Positions 44,293 to 55,119 of a stretch of DNA of 59,053 nt are shown piece after piece. The notes under the pieces are model-generated. The model was not told the DNA's origin. It searched no databases and saw only the letters and a list, made by a program, of their open reading frames with translations. The position numbers were made by a program, and so were the translations under genes. Origin of the DNA: Edaphobacter aggregans DSM 19364 (GTDB lineage: Bacteria > Acidobacteriota > Terriglobia > Terriglobales > Acidobacteriaceae); contig NZ_JQKI01000042.1 of NCBI RefSeq assembly GCF_000745965.1, forward strand, positions 1-59,053, written 5' to 3'. Numbering within the stretch: position 1 is the first letter of the stretch; every line of letters starts with the position of its first letter.

Positions 44293-44497
44293 ACGCTCTC
44301 CTTCGGAGATCTTCGGGTTACTCCCTTTGTCTCCGCAAACCTGTACTGGATGCCTTGGCCCCGCAACCCCAGTCCGGCCACTCCAGGAGTGACTGGAATC
44401 ATTGGCGTGCGCACGTTCAGCACGCAGCATCTCTTATGATACCCCAATTTAGGCCGTTTCTCCTACCCAGAAGTGAATTTCTGCCGGCATGGAGCCT

Positions 44498-45247
44498 CTA
44501 CAGAGTCAAAACGAGAGGGCCGTCCTTGGTAATGGCCACCGTGTGCTCAAAATGCGCGCTGTAGCTGCCGTCCACCGTAACGGCAGTCCAGCCGTCCTTC
44601 AGAACCTTTACCTCCGGCTTTCCGGCGTTAATCATCGGCTCGATCGCCAAAACCATTCCGGGCTTGAGACGTGGACCCTTGCCTCGGGTGCCGAAGTTAG
44701 GAACCTGCGGATCCTCGTGCATGCTGCGCCCGATGCCATGGCCGACGAACTCACGGACGACCCCGAAGCCCTCGGCCTCGCACATCTCCTGGACGCTGGC
44801 GGAGATGTCGAAGAGCCTCCCGCCGACCTGGCACTGCTCGATGGCCGCCTCAAGGGAGGCTTTGGTCACGTCGAGGAGCTTCTTAGTCTGCGGCGTGGGC
44901 GTGCCGATCGCGTAGGTGACGGCAGCATCGGAGTAAAAGCCGTCGATGATCACCCCACAGTCGATCGAAAGAATGTCTCCGTCCTTCAGGATGCGTTTCG
45001 CGTTCGGCATGCCGTGGACGACCTCGTCGTTGATCGAGGTGCAGAGAGCAGAGGGAAAGCCGTGGTAGCCCTTGAAGGCAGCCTTGGCGCCGAGCTCGGC
45101 GATCTTCGCGACAGCGATCTCCTCGAGGTCCATCGTCGAGGCGCCGGCCTTGACGTGAGGCGCGATCGCGTTGTGGACCTTGCGAAGGGCAATCCCGGAG
45201 ACCCGCATCTTTTCGATCTCCTGAGGGGTTTTGATCATGATCGCCAT
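44498..45247 (-). CDS. map: Methionine aminopeptidase type I
   Basis: A 249-residue metalloenzyme that removes the initiator Met. Metal ligands are visible: Asp in LSIDCGVIIDG, Asp in FYSDAAVTY, His in VGHGIGRSMHEDPQVPNFG, Glu in AIEPMI and Glu in AHFEHTVAI. There is no N-terminal zinc finger, so it is type Ia. The start is ATG 45247 (MAIMIKTPQEIEKM) or ATG 45238. It follows adk by 5 bp, the usual secY-adk-map arrangement. Confidence 0.95.
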   Translation of the reverse strand: MAIMIKTPQEIEKMRVSGIALRKVHNAIAPHVKAGASTMDLEEIAVAKIAELGAKAAFKGYHGFPSALCTSINDEVVHGMPNAKRILKDGDILSIDCGVIIDGFYSDAAVTYAIGTPTPQTKKLLDVTKASLEAAIEQCQVGGRLFDISASVQEMCEAEGFGVVREFVGHGIGRSMHEDPQVPNFGTRGKGPRLKPGMVLAIEPMINAGKPEVKVLKDGWTAVTVDGSYSAHFEHTVAITKDGPLVLTL

Positions 45248-45252
45248 CGCAC

Positions 45253-45999
45253 CTATGCTCCCGCCTGGCGGAGCTCTTTGAGGGCCGACTCGATTGCAGC
45301 AGTAACCTGCTCGACCGGCTGGTCGCCATCAACGTCACGGAACCGGCCCTGCCGGCAGTAATGCTCGATCACCGGAGCGGTCAGGGAGTTGTAGGCCTTC
45401 ATGCGCTCGGTAAAGGCAGCTTCGGTATCGTCGGAGCGATGCTGAAGCTGGCTGCCATCGAAGTCGCAGACACCTTCGCGCTTGGGTGGCTTCGAATAGA
45501 TGTTGTAGATATGCTTGCAAACCGGGCAGATGCGGCGGCCGGTGATGCGGCGGAGGAGCTCCTGCTCATCGACCCGGATGTTGATGGCGACGAGGGGAAG
45601 GACTTCACCACCCGGACGCTCCACGGCTGTTGAGGAGAGGTGGGCGTCGAGCCACTCCGCTTGGCCGAGGGTGCGAGGATAGCCGTCGAGGATGTATCCA
45701 TGCTCGACATCGGGCTGGGTGAGCCGTGCCCCGACCATGTCGTTGACGATCTCGTCGGGAACGAGCTGGCCCTGGTCCATCAGACCTTTTGCTGCCTTGC
45801 CGAGCTCCGTTCCACGAGCGATGTTGTCGCGGAGAATGTCCCCGGTGGATATCTGCGGGATGCGGTAGTCGGCCATCAGGCTCTGGGCCTGGGTTCCCTT
45901 GCCGACGCCGGGAGCTCCCAGAAGAAGGACCGGCCCGGGCAGAAAGTCGTCTGCCAAGGCCGGTGTATGTGCTGCGGATTCCGATGTCAACGTTGCCAC
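45253..45999 (-). CDS. adk: Adenylate kinase
   Basis: A 248-residue enzyme that interconverts ATP + AMP and 2 ADP. The P-loop GAPGVGKGTQ starts at Gly28, because an extra 20-odd residues (MATLTSESAAHTPALADDFL) precede it. The AMP site (STGDILRDNI) and DGYPRT follow. The lid has RRICPVCKHIYNIYSKPPKR and EGVCDFDG, a Cys-Cys-Cys-Asp zinc site of the long form. It starts 4 bp after the secY stop. Confidence 0.95.
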   Translation of the reverse strand: MATLTSESAAHTPALADDFLPGPVLLLGAPGVGKGTQAQSLMADYRIPQISTGDILRDNIARGTELGKAAKGLMDQGQLVPDEIVNDMVGARLTQPDVEHGYILDGYPRTLGQAEWLDAHLSSTAVERPGGEVLPLVAINIRVDEQELLRRITGRRICPVCKHIYNIYSKPPKREGVCDFDGSQLQHRSDDTEAAFTERMKAYNSLTAPVIEHYCRQGRFRDVDGDQPVEQVTAAIESALKELRQAGA

Positions 46000-46003
46000 T
46001 TTC

Positions 46004-47416
46004 CTACCAGCTCTTGCGCCCGCGGATACGGCCGCTCTTGGGAGTGAAGCCGTCGTAGTGGCGCATGATGAGTTGCGATTCGATCTGCTGTACGGTGTCC
46101 ATCGCGACGCCGACGACGATCAGCAGCGAGGTGCCACCGAAGTAGAAGGTGACGCCAAGGCCGTTGGTCATCCATGTCGGCAGCTTGTCGAAGATGGGGC
46201 CGATGAGCGGGATGTGATTGAAGTGAATGCCGCTGATAATCAGCTGCGGGATGATCGAGATGATGATGAGGTAGATCGCGCCGACCAGGGTGATGCGGGT
46301 CAGCACGTCGTTGATGAAGTCTGCCGTGCGCCTGCCGGGACGAATGCCGGGGATGAAGCCGCCGTACTTGCGCATGTTGTCTGCGATGTCGTCGGGCCGG
46401 AAGACGATGGAGATATAGAAGTAGGCGAAGAAGATGATCGCCGCCATGTAGAGGATCTCGTACCAAGGCTCACTGGGCGCGAGATTGCGAATGATCGGGC
46501 CAAAGAAAGCAGTATCGCGTAGGGGAGCGCTGCCAAAGAAGCTCATGCCGGCAAAGAGCAACGGAGCCGACAGGATGGAGCTGGCGAAGATGACCGGCAT
46601 CACGCCGCCGGAGTTGACCTTGAGCGGCAGGAAGGTCGATTGACCGCCCATCATGCGACGGCCAACGATGCGCTTGGCGTACTGCACCGGGATGCGGCGC
46701 TCGGAACGCTCGACGTATACGATGAACGCGACCACGGCGATCATGCCCGCGACGAGGATGGCTACCGCGACAGGAGTAAAGGCTCCCCATGCGTTGGTCT
46801 GCACCTTGTCGTAGAGCTCGGCGATGCCTTTGGGCAGGCCGACCACGATGCCGGTGAAGATAAGCAGCGACATGCCGTTGCCGACGCCGCGCTCGGTGAT
46901 CTGCTCGCCCAGCCACATGATGAAGGCGGTGCCGGCTGTGAGGGTGAGTACGCAGAGCGGTATGAAGGCGGCACGCGAGATAGTAACCATCGACGAGCCG
47001 GTTGAGGTGTTGGTCAGGGTCAATGCGATAGTGAAGGACTGCACGATGCCGAGCAAGACCGTCACGTAGCGGGTCCACTGGGTGATCTTGCGGCGGCCAA
47101 GCTCGCCTTCCTTCTGGAGCTTCGCCAGCGGCTCATAGATGACGGTGAGCAGCTGGAAGATGATCGATGCCGTGATGTACGGCATGATGCCGAGTGCGAA
47201 GATCGTCAGCTTGCGCAGGTTACCGCCGGAGAACAGGTCGACGAGGCCAAGCGCGGAGCCGGAGTTCTGATTGAAGAACTCGGCGAGCATCTGTCCGTTG
47301 ATGCCGGGGGTGGGAATATGGGATCCAAGGCGGTAGACGGCCAGCAGACCAAGCGTGAACAGGACGCGCTTGCGGAGGTCTGGGATACGGAAGATGTTTG
47401 CGATTTTCTCGAACAT
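46004..47416 (-). CDS. secY: Protein translocase subunit SecY
   Basis: A 470-residue channel protein with ten membrane helices through which unfolded proteins are exported. LRKRVLFTLGLLAVYRLGSH, IFALGIMPYITASIIFQLLT and ERSERRIPVQYAKRIVGRRM are SecY signatures. The cytosolic loops that bind SecA and the ribosome are intact. The C-terminus (GFTPKSGRIRGRKSW) is basic. It lies between rplO and adk. Confidence 0.97.
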   Translation of the reverse strand: MFEKIANIFRIPDLRKRVLFTLGLLAVYRLGSHIPTPGINGQMLAEFFNQNSGSALGLVDLFSGGNLRKLTIFALGIMPYITASIIFQLLTVIYEPLAKLQKEGELGRRKITQWTRYVTVLLGIVQSFTIALTLTNTSTGSSMVTISRAAFIPLCVLTLTAGTAFIMWLGEQITERGVGNGMSLLIFTGIVVGLPKGIAELYDKVQTNAWGAFTPVAVAILVAGMIAVVAFIVYVERSERRIPVQYAKRIVGRRMMGGQSTFLPLKVNSGGVMPVIFASSILSAPLLFAGMSFFGSAPLRDTAFFGPIIRNLAPSEPWYEILYMAAIIFFAYFYISIVFRPDDIADNMRKYGGFIPGIRPGRRTADFINDVLTRITLVGAIYLIIISIIPQLIISGIHFNHIPLIGPIFDKLPTWMTNGLGVTFYFGGTSLLIVVGVAMDTVQQIESQLIMRHYDGFTPKSGRIRGRKSW

Positions 47417-47516
47417 CGGAGAGCGGGACCTCGGGGTGGAACGGTCGTTCTGGGTGAAACGGCGATGCGAGGGAGCGATCTCCCCCGCCTGCCTGGATTC
47501 TACATCCTCCCGGAGG

Positions 47517-47978
47517 TTATCCGATGAGGATTGCCTTGCCGCCGGCCTTCTCGATCGCCTCCTGGGCAGTCTTCGAGAACTTGTGTGCGTGCACGGTGAC
47601 GGCGACCTTGATCTCCCCGTTATTGAGAACCTTGATCAGGCCATTCTTCTTGCGCAGAAGACCGAGAGCCACGATCCTGTCGAGGGTGAATTCGGTCTCG
47701 TTCGATGCGGCATTGATCTCGGCGATACGGTCCAAGCCGAGCACGGTGTACTCGGTGCGGAAGATATTGGTAAAGCCGCGCTTGGGGAGGCGGCGGTGCA
47801 GCGGCATCTGGCCGCCTTCAAAGCCGCGCATGAGCGACGAACCGGAGCGCGAACCCTGGCCCTTGTGACCGCGGGTAGAGGTCTTACCCATGCCCGAGCC
47901 CATACCGCGGCCGACACGCTTCTTGTTGCTATTGGCCTTTGCAGGGGCCTTCAGATTGGAGAGATTGCGGATTGCCAT
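47517..47978 (-). CDS. rplO: 50S ribosomal protein L15
   Basis: A 153-residue late-assembly 50S protein. The Gly/Arg-rich N-terminal arm (KKRVGRGMGSGMGKTSTRGH KGQGSR) threads into 23S rRNA; the globular C-terminal part ends AQEAIEKAGGKAILIG. It follows rpmD by 96 bp and precedes secY. Confidence 0.97.
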   Translation of the reverse strand: MAIRNLSNLKAPAKANSNKKRVGRGMGSGMGKTSTRGHKGQGSRSGSSLMRGFEGGQMPLHRRLPKRGFTNIFRTEYTVLGLDRIAEINAASNETEFTLDRIVALGLLRKKNGLIKVLNNGEIKVAVTVHAHKFSKTAQEAIEKAGGKAILIG

Positions 47979-48074
47979 TTGTTCCTCGCTATAACGCCGG
48001 AAGCCTGCTCCCGACTCGCATTTGGGTCTGCCGTTCCAAGGACAGATCGATTGATACTTACTGCTGTCAGATCC

Positions 48075-48263
48075 TTACTCGACTATACGGACGAGGTGGG
48101 GGACCTTCGCGACCATGCCGCGGATGGACGGGGTGTCCTCGCGTTCAACGATCTGATTCAGCCGCGTGAAGCCGAGGCCCTTGACGACGAGCTTGTGCTT
48201 CTCGGGTGTGGCGATCTTCGAGCGGAAGTACTGCAGCTTGATGGTGGCTTTGGTTTCGGCCAT
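48075..48263 (-). CDS. rpmD: 50S ribosomal protein L30
   Basis: A 62-residue protein, [20 protein letters not shown] then [20 protein letters not shown], the usual ferredoxin-like fold of L30. It is placed between rpsE and rplO as in the standard spc operon, 15 bp after rpsE. Confidence 0.96.
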   Translation of the reverse strand: MAETKATIKLQYFRSKIATPEKHKLVVKGLGFTRLNQIVEREDTPSIRGMVAKVPHLVRIVE

Positions 48264-48278
48264 GACTAGGAGCTCCTC

Positions 48279-48785
48279 TTACAGTTCTTCTTCAGCTTTG
48301 CCGCGCAGCGCTGCGACCTCGGCCTTGTTGCGAAGCTGGGCGAGAGCATCGAAGGTGGCCTTGATGACGTTGTGCGGGTTCTTGGTGCCGATGGACTTGG
48401 TCAGGACATTCTGCACGCCAGCCGAGGTCATCACGGCACGAACCGTTCCTCCGGCGATGACGCCGGTACCTTCCGGGGCGGGCTTCAGCATGACCTGGCC
48501 GGCGCCGTAGTGGCCGAGCACCTGGTGCGGAATGGAGGTATCGGTGAGGTTCACCTTGAAGAGGTTCTTCTTGGCGGCCTCAATGCCCTTCCGGATGGCC
48601 TGCGGAACCTCCTTGGCCTTGCCGGAGCCATAACCCACGACGCCCTCGGCGGGATCGCCGATGACGACCAGCGCAGCGAAGGACATGTTCTTGCCACCCT
48701 TGACGACCTTGGTGACGCGGTTGATGCTGACGACCTGGTCCTTCAGGTTGAGCCGGTTCGCGTCGATCTTCTTTTTTGTTGCCAT
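48279..48785 (-). CDS. rpsE: 30S ribosomal protein S5
   Basis: A 168-residue protein at the mRNA entry site that helps decoding accuracy and helicase action. [40 protein letters not shown] and [20 protein letters not shown] are family signatures. The double-stranded RNA-binding-like N-terminal domain and the C-terminal domain are both complete. Confidence 0.97.
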   Translation of the reverse strand: MATKKKIDANRLNLKDQVVSINRVTKVVKGGKNMSFAALVVIGDPAEGVVGYGSGKAKEVPQAIRKGIEAAKKNLFKVNLTDTSIPHQVLGHYGAGQVMLKPAPEGTGVIAGGTVRAVMTSAGVQNVLTKSIGTKNPHNVIKATFDALAQLRNKAEVAALRGKAEEEL

Positions 48786-48843
48786 AGTGTCTTATCCAGC
48801 TTTCTGGCTGCCCGCCTAAGGGAGCCTTTCAGAACTCGAGAAC

Positions 48844-49209
48844 CTAGAACTCCAGCCCGGCTTCACGGGCAGCGTCGGCCAGCGCCTTGATGCGGCCGTG
48901 ATACAGGTAACCACCGCGGTCGAAGACTACCTTCTTGATGCCCTTCTCCTGGGCGCGCTCGGCGATGAGCTTGCCAACTTCAACGGCTGCGGCAACATTG
49001 CCACCAGTCTTCTTCGCTTCACCCTTCTTGGTAAGCGTGGAGGCAGAGGCGAGGGTAACGCCGCTGGTGTCATCGATTAGCTGCGTGTAGATGTGGTCGA
49101 GCGAACGGTAGACGTTCAGACGCGGACGTTCTGCGGTGCCGGCGAGCTTCTCGCGAATGCGCGTATGGACGCGCTTGCGAATGACGTCGCGTTTACGAGG
49201 AGTGATCAT
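48844..49209 (-). CDS. rplR: 50S ribosomal protein L18
   Basis: A 121-residue 5S rRNA-binding protein: [40 protein letters not shown] and [21 protein letters not shown] start it at ATG 49209; the frame opens earlier at 49242, but those 11 residues ([11 protein letters not shown]) run through the ribosome-binding site. Confidence 0.96.
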   Translation of the reverse strand: MITPRKRDVIRKRVHTRIREKLAGTAERPRLNVYRSLDHIYTQLIDDTSGVTLASASTLTKKGEAKKTGGNVAAAVEVGKLIAERAQEKGIKKVVFDRGGYLYHGRIKALADAAREAGLEF

Positions 49210-49370
49210 AGTTCGTTTCCTTCCTAACAGCGTCGCCAGCATCTGACGACGTTCGGTTGTGTACTTCCAATCGGGAACAGGGACCGGAGGCGGGGTTCAG
49301 AGCTTCCTCGACCTTCTGGGTTGTTTCTGGCCCAGCCTCCGGTACCTAACTTGCGGCTTACACCCGGGCC

Positions 49371-49910
49371 TTACTTAGCGCCCGTCTTGCCAACCTTCTT
49401 CTTTAACTTCTCGCCGGTGTAGCGCACGCCCTTGTTCTTGTACGGATCGGGCTTGCGGAGTGCGCGCATATCGGCAGCAACCTGACCCACCTTCTGCCGG
49501 TCGATGCCGGAGATGGTGAGGTGCGTCTGCTTGGGGTCGATCGCGACCTCGATGCCGGTGGGCAGCGGAAACTCGATGGGGTGCGAGTAGCCGAGGGTAA
49601 AGACCACGACTCCCTTGCCCTTCATCTCAACGCGGTATCCGATACCAACGATGTCGAGTTCCTTGGTCCAGCCGGTCGTGACGCCCTGAACGGCGTTGAA
49701 GACAAGCGCACGGGCGAGGCCGTGGAAGGCCGCCTGCTTGTCGTTCTCTCGCTCGGCGACGATGGCGCCATCTTTCTGGACCAGCGAGATGCCGGCCGGA
49801 AGCAGCGTGGTGACCTTGCCTTTGGGACCTTCGACCAGGACGGTGTTGCCGTTGACCGTGTACTTGACGCCCGCGGGCACAGGAATCGGCTTCTTGCCAA
49901 TACGAGACAT
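49371..49910 (-). CDS. rplF: 50S ribosomal protein L6
   Basis: A 179-residue protein near the sarcin-ricin loop, [20 protein letters not shown], with the duplicated L6 fold and the C-terminal signature [20 protein letters not shown]. It is separated from rplR by 161 bp, a wider spacer than is common in this operon, with no gene in it. Confidence 0.97.
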   Translation of the reverse strand: MSRIGKKPIPVPAGVKYTVNGNTVLVEGPKGKVTTLLPAGISLVQKDGAIVAERENDKQAAFHGLARALVFNAVQGVTTGWTKELDIVGIGYRVEMKGKGVVVFTLGYSHPIEFPLPTGIEVAIDPKQTHLTISGIDRQKVGQVAADMRALRKPDPYKNKGVRYTGEKLKKKVGKTGAK

Positions 49911-50041
49911 AGTGAAATCCCTTCAAGTGGCTTGCGAGTCGCAAAGGATGGCGTGTCGCCGGATCTTTGTTCCACTGCAGCCCACGGCAGCGGGGCTGCC
50001 GGTTACTTCAAATGCAAAGCTTCAAAATCGAAAGCCTGCGA

Positions 50042-50440
50042 CTACCAGACTTCGCAGAGAATCTCGCCGCCAACGCCTTCGCGGCGCGCCTGGCGACCGG
50101 TCATGACGCCCTTCGGGGTGGTCATAATCGAGATACCAAGACCGCCCTGAACACGCCGAATCTCGTCGCGGCCCACGTAAACGCGGCAGCCGGGGCGCGA
50201 AACACGCTGGAGATCGCGGATCGCAGCCTCGTTGTTAGTGCCGTACTTCAGGTACACGCGCAGAATCTTCTGACCGTTCTCCTCAGTCGCCTTGTAGTTG
50301 ACGATGTAACCCTCGTCCTTGAGGATGCGGGCGATCTCGGCCTTGAGCTTGGAAGCAGGAACGTCAAGCTTCTGATGACGAGCCCGGATGGAGTTACGGA
50401 TGCGGGTCAGAAAGTCTGCGACTGGATCGGTGAGGTTCAT
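50042..50440 (-). CDS. rpsH: 30S ribosomal protein S8
   Basis: A 132-residue central-domain 16S rRNA binder, MNLTDPVADFLTRIRNSIRA, ending KGVMTGRQARREGVGGEILC EVW. In enteric bacteria S8 represses the spc operon by binding the rplX-rplE mRNA; whether that holds here is not shown. It follows rpsN by about 190 bp. Confidence 0.97.
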   Translation of the reverse strand: MNLTDPVADFLTRIRNSIRARHQKLDVPASKLKAEIARILKDEGYIVNYKATEENGQKILRVYLKYGTNNEAAIRDLQRVSRPGCRVYVGRDEIRRVQGGLGISIMTTPKGVMTGRQARREGVGGEILCEVW

Positions 50441-50626
50441 TCATTCTCCTTCATCCCCCGTTCGCTCGCCAGCAGGAACCTGCGAGAACCAGCGGGAATG
50501 TGTTGTTGCTTACTTGGTTTACGTTCCAGACGTCTGCACCCTAAGCCTTGGCTTGAATGAGGTCTCTGGAGCGGGCGTATGAGCAAACTCCCCACACGCA
50601 GGTTAGTGCTTCTATTCTATCAGCTT

Positions 50627-50812
50627 TTACCAGCTCGACTTCACGACGCCCGGAATCTCTCCCTTTAAAGCGAGCGAGCGGAAGCAGAGACGGCAGACGC
50701 CGAACTTACGCAGGAAGGCCCGGGGGCGACCGCAGAGCTGGCAGCGGTTGTGCTGGCGGGACTTGAACTTCGGCTTCTTTGCGTCTTTGACGCGCTTTGC
50801 TGTCGTTGCCAT
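50627..50812 (-). CDS. rpsN: 30S ribosomal protein S14, zinc-binding type (type Z)
   Basis: A 61-residue short S14, [20 protein letters not shown] then [20 protein letters not shown]. The two CxxC pairs form the zinc ribbon of the C+ form. It lies in the usual slot between rplE and rpsH. Confidence 0.97.
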   Translation of the reverse strand: MATTAKRVKDAKKPKFKSRQHNRCQLCGRPRAFLRKFGVCRLCFRSLALKGEIPGVVKSSW

Positions 50813-50864
50813 AGTCTTTACTCTCTATCCTTACTCAAACCTGTTGTGGTCTCGAGGACCGTAG

Positions 50865-51413
50865 TTAGGCTCCCTGGCGGAAGGGCATCCCGAAGGCACG
50901 GAGAAGAGCACGGGCGCCATTGTCGTCCTTGGCCGTCGTCACGATGGTGACGTTCATGCCCTTGATCTTGTCGACCTTCGCATAGTCGATCTCAGCGAAG
51001 ATGAGCTGGTCACGCAGGCCAAGCGTGTAGTTACCGCGGCCGTCGAAGCTCTTTGACGAGACGCCGCGGAAGTCGCGGACACGCGGGAGAGCGATCGAGA
51101 TCAGGCGGTCCAGGAACTCGTACATCGCGTCGCCTCGCAGGGTGACCATCGCGCCGATGGGCATCCCTTCACGTACCTTGAAGGCCGCGATCGACTTCTT
51201 CGCCTTGGTCGTCACAGGCTTCTGACCGGTGATAGCGGCAAGATCGGCGACCAGTGGGTCCATGATCTTGACGTTCTGGGTCGCTTCGCCCAGGCCCATG
51301 TTGACGACGATCTTCTCAAGCTTCGGGATCGCCATCACGTTCTCGATGCTGAGCTCTTTGGCGAGCGCCGGCTTGATCTCTTTTTCGTACTTCTCTTTGA
51401 ATCGCGTTGCCAT
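50865..51413 (-). CDS. rplE: 50S ribosomal protein L5
   Basis: A 182-residue 5S rRNA-binding protein of the central protuberance that also touches the P-site t[43 protein letters not shown], and [23 protein letters not shown] 51413 is chosen; the frame opens at 51434, but the first seven residues (MEKAKKK) are not part of the family and overlap the ribosome site. Confidence 0.96.
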   Translation of the reverse strand: MATRFKEKYEKEIKPALAKELSIENVMAIPKLEKIVVNMGLGEATQNVKIMDPLVADLAAITGQKPVTTKAKKSIAAFKVREGMPIGAMVTLRGDAMYEFLDRLISIALPRVRDFRGVSSKSFDGRGNYTLGLRDQLIFAEIDYAKVDKIKGMNVTIVTTAKDDNGARALLRAFGMPFRQGA

Positions 51414-51501
51414 CTTCTTCTTCGCTTTCTCCACGGTTCCCGGGTTGGCCTTGGCCGTCTACCGATTCGTGGGGTGAACCTTTGAATTTCTTACTGCAAG
51501 A

Positions 51502-51837
51502 CTACTTCTTCGACTTCTTCTCGGCGATCGCGTTGCCGCTTGCCTTCGAGAAACGAACCTTCTTGTCGCCATCGAGTCGCGAACCGATGCGGGTCTTGTT
51601 GCCCTCGCCATCGACCAGCATCAGGTTCGAGATGTGAATCGGCGATTCCTGCTCGGCGATGCCACCCTTGATGTTGCGCTGCGGGTTCGGCTTCACGTGC
51701 TTCTTGACGATCATTACGTGCTCGACCAGGACGCGGTTCTTGTCAGCGATAACACGAAGAACGCGGCCGCGCTTGCCCTTGTCCTTGCCTGCGATGACTT
51801 CGACCGTATCGTTGCGCTTAATCTTGATGCCTGCCAT
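51502..51837 (-). CDS. rplX: 50S ribosomal protein L24
   Basis: A 111-residue early-assembly 50S protein with a KOW motif: IKRNDTVEVIAGKDKGKRGR and VLRVIADKNRVLVEHVMIVK. The C-terminal tail is Lys-rich. It lies 78 bp after rplN and 88 bp before the L5 start. Confidence 0.97.
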   Translation of the reverse strand: MAGIKIKRNDTVEVIAGKDKGKRGRVLRVIADKNRVLVEHVMIVKKHVKPNPQRNIKGGIAEQESPIHISNLMLVDGEGNKTRIGSRLDGDKKVRFSKASGNAIAEKKSKK

Positions 51838-51915
51838 AAATTACCTCTCCTACCCTCGGCGATCTGTCGGAGCCGGAATCCGCTTTATGTCGCCGCAAAC
51901 AGCGCGGCGTGAAAA

Positions 51916-52287
51916 CTAGATGACCTCGGGTGCGAGCGAGACGATCTTGAGGAACTTCTTCTCACGAAGCTCGCGGGCCACAGGACCGAAGACGCGGGTT
52001 CCGACCGGCTCCATCGCATCGTTGATGACGACGGCGGCATTCTGGTCGAAGCGAATATAGGTTCCGTCCTTGCGGCGATACTCCTTGCGGGTACGCACAA
52101 TGACAGCCTTTACGACCTTGCCCTTCTTGACGGTTCCGTCCGGCGAGGCCTCTTTGACCGCCGCAGTGACGACGTCACCCAGGCCGGCCTTCTTGCCGAG
52201 ACCGCCACCGAGGGGCAGGATCACCTGCAGCTTGCGCGCGCCGGAGTTGTCGGCCACGTCAAGGATAGTTCTCATCTGTACTGACAT
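51916..52287 (-). CDS. rplN: 50S ribosomal protein L14
   Basis: A 123-residue protein at the subunit interface: [40 protein letters not shown] and [20 protein letters not shown]. The start at ATG 52287 gives the usual length. Confidence 0.97.
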   Translation of the reverse strand: MSVQMRTILDVADNSGARKLQVILPLGGGLGKKAGLGDVVTAAVKEASPDGTVKKGKVVKAVIVRTRKEYRRKDGTYIRFDQNAAVVINDAMEPVGTRVFGPVARELREKKFLKIVSLAPEVI

Positions 52288-52371
52288 CGTTCGTCTCCTG
52301 GTGCTAGGGCCGGGGCTTCACTCGTCCCCGGGCTTGAATCTCAGATCTTCAGCGACGCTAGCCGCCCAGAA

Positions 52372-52704
52372 TTACTTCCCTTCGGCCGGAGCAGCGTCGT
52401 CGGCAAGCTGCGCGAGCGAGCTGCGGCGAACGATCTCCTCGAGCGACCAGCGCTTCAGCTTTGACAGCGGCCGAGCCTCGCGGATGCGAACCACATCGCC
52501 GACGCGGGCAGAGTTCTGTTCGTCGTGCGCGTAGAACTTCTTGTTCGACTTGATAACGCGCTTGTACTTAGGGTGCGCCTTGCGCATCTCGATCTCGACG
52601 ACGATGGTCTTCTGCATCTTGGTCGAGACGACCAGGCCCACCTTCTCGTTACGGCGGGAGGCGGTCTGCTCGGCGGCTTCGGTCTTGTTTGTGGTCTCTG
52701 CCAT
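52372..52704 (-). CDS. rpsQ: 30S ribosomal protein S17
   Basis: A 110-residue OB-fold protein: VGLVVSTKMQKTIVVEIEMR, HPKYKRVIKSNKKFYAHDEQ and VGDVVRIREARPLSKLKRWS. The N- and C-terminal tails (MAETTNKTEAAEQTASRRNE; RSSLAQLADDAAPAEGK) make it longer than the usual 85. It starts 3 bp after the rpmC stop. Confidence 0.97.
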   Translation of the reverse strand: MAETTNKTEAAEQTASRRNEKVGLVVSTKMQKTIVVEIEMRKAHPKYKRVIKSNKKFYAHDEQNSARVGDVVRIREARPLSKLKRWSLEEIVRRSSLAQLADDAAPAEGK

Positions 52705-52707
52705 GGC

Positions 52708-52965
52708 TTAGTCCTTCTTTGCTTTCTTGCGAGTGCTCTTTGCGGGAGCTGCGGCAACGGCGGGCTTGGCGCTCACAGCCAGTTCGCGCTCGCGGGCGAC
52801 GGTCTTGATGCGGGCGATATCCAGCTTCAGCGTCCGCAGCTTCTTGATGCCCTCGTTGTTGCCGAGGCTCTTCTGAAAGCGAATGCGGAACAGCTGCTCG
52901 GCATCCTTGGTCTGCTCGCTCTTGAGCTCTTCGTCACTGAGGTTACGAATCTTTTCGAGTTCCAT
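52708..52965 (-). CDS. rpmC: 50S ribosomal protein L29
   Basis: An 85-residue two-helix protein at the tunnel exit: MELEKIRNLSDEELKSEQTK, FRIRFQKSLGNNEGIKKLRT and LKLDIARIKTVARERELAVS. A Lys/Ala-rich tail (AAAPAKSTRKKAKKD) extends it by about 20 residues. Confidence 0.97.
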   Translation of the reverse strand: MELEKIRNLSDEELKSEQTKDAEQLFRIRFQKSLGNNEGIKKLRTLKLDIARIKTVARERELAVSAKPAVAAAPAKSTRKKAKKD

Positions 52966-52989
52966 TGTCTATTCCTTCAAACCGAATCT

Positions 52990-53418
52990 TTACTTGCTGG
53001 CGACCGTGGTCTGGACGTCATGACGCTGAACGAAGCTAGTCTTGAGCGGGAGCTTGTGAGCGGCGAGACGCATTGCTTCCTTCGCTATCTCCGGATTAAC
53101 GCCTTCCATCTCGAACAGGATCCTGCCCGGGCGAACGACGCAGACCCAGTGATCGGGAGCGCCCTTGCCCTTACCCATACGGGTCTCGGCCGGCTTCTTG
53201 GTAATCGGCTTATCCGGGAACAGGCGCAGCCACACCTTGCCACCGCGCTTAATGAAACGCGTCATCGCGATACGGCTGGCCTCGATCTGGCGGTCAGTAA
53301 TATAGCCGCACTCCATGACCTTCAAGCCGTAGTCGCCGAACGAGAGATCGGAGCCGCGCCACGCCTTGCCGGTCATACGGCCGCGCTGCTGCTTACGATA
53401 CTTCACCTTCTTAGGCAT
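52990..53418 (-). CDS. rplP: 50S ribosomal protein L16
   Basis: A 142-residue protein near the A site: [63 protein letters not shown] 53418 is chosen over ATG 53424 because the family begins MPKK-KYRKQ. Confidence 0.96.
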   Translation of the reverse strand: MPKKVKYRKQQRGRMTGKAWRGSDLSFGDYGLKVMECGYITDRQIEASRIAMTRFIKRGGKVWLRLFPDKPITKKPAETRMGKGKGAPDHWVCVVRPGRILFEMEGVNPEIAKEAMRLAAHKLPLKTSFVQRHDVQTTVASK

Positions 53419-53495
53419 CAACATAACGAAAACCCCTGGCTTTAGCTGCTAGCTTCTAGCCTTTCGCCAGACCTAGCTGAAATTCAAAACTTCGT

Positions 53496-54170
<675 letters not shown>

Positions 54171-54261
54171 AGCTTCCCTTTACTCTGCGCTCCTGACCGG
54201 TTGAGCCGGCGGGCGGTGGTACAAAACCTCTATTTTAACCTAAGCAGACCCTAAAACTCCC

Positions 54262-54774
54262 TTACTTGGCGGCTTTCTTGGTCGCTGTCTTCTTTGCTGC
54301 AGCCTTCTTGGCCGGGGCCTTCTTCGCCGCGGTCTTTTTGGCAGTCTTCTTCACTGCCGCAGCCGCTGCCGACTCGTCAACTGTCGCGGCAACGCCGGGC
54401 TTGTTCTTCTCAGCCACGGTCACGACGATGTGGGCGAGGCGGCGCTGGTAACGGAACGCACGGCCCATTGGAGCGGGGCGGATGCGCTTCATGCGCGGAC
54501 CTTCGTTGGCAACGGCGGACTTGACATAGAGGTTGTCGACGTCGACGTCCAAGCCCTGCTCCTGCGACAGGTAGTTCGCGTTCTGGATCGCGGAGCGCAG
54601 AACCTTCTCGACCACTGGGGCGATGCGCTTGTTGTTGAAGTGGACCGTATTGATCGCCTGCTCCACACGGAGCCCTTTGATCAGATCCAGGACGAGCTTC
54701 GCCTTCTGCGGGCTGGTGCGCTGGAACTTCGCCTCCGCGCGGAACTCTCTTGTTTTCTCTGCTACCTTAGCCAT
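54262..54774 (-). CDS. rplV: 50S ribosomal protein L22
   Basis: A 170-residue protein that lines the exit tunnel; macrolide-resistance mutations map to its hairpin. EFRAEAKFQRTSPQKAKLVL, IQNANYLSQEQGLDVDVDNL and MKRIRPAPMGRAFRYQRRLA are typical. The last about 45 residues are an Ala/Lys/Thr repeat tail (AAVKKTAKKTAAKKAPAKKA) that most L22 proteins lack. Confidence 0.96.
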   Translation of the reverse strand: MAKVAEKTREFRAEAKFQRTSPQKAKLVLDLIKGLRVEQAINTVHFNNKRIAPVVEKVLRSAIQNANYLSQEQGLDVDVDNLYVKSAVANEGPRMKRIRPAPMGRAFRYQRRLAHIVVTVAEKNKPGVAATVDESAAAAAVKKTAKKTAAKKAPAKKAAAKKTATKKAAK

Positions 54775-54816
54775 GACTTCTTCCTTGAAAGCTAAAAACG
54801 GAAATTCTGCTTGCTG

Positions 54817-55101
54817 TTACTTGGCCTTCGTCGCGGTCTCAGTCTTCGCGGAGTGGCCCTTGAAGGTACGCGTCGCTGCAAACTCGCCGAGCTTGTGGCC
54901 CACCATGTTCTCCGTCACGTAAACCGGGATGAACTTGCGGCCGTTGTGCACCGCGATAGTGTGCCCAACAAAGTCCGGGTGGATGGTCGAACGGCGCGAC
55001 CAGGTACGAAGGACCTTCTTGTCGTTCGTCTGGTTCATGACGTTGATCTTCGTCATGAGGTGGTCGTCAATAAAGGGACCTTTTTTCGTAGAACGTGCCA
55101 T
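54817..55101 (-). CDS. rpsS: 30S ribosomal protein S19
   Basis: A 94-residue head protein that pairs with S13: [71 protein letters not shown]. It is complete and starts 18 bp after the rplB stop. Confidence 0.97.
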   Translation of the reverse strand: MARSTKKGPFIDDHLMTKINVMNQTNDKKVLRTWSRRSTIHPDFVGHTIAVHNGRKFIPVYVTENMVGHKLGEFAATRTFKGHSAKTETATKAK

Positions 55102-55119
55102 CTCTTAGCTCCGAATTCT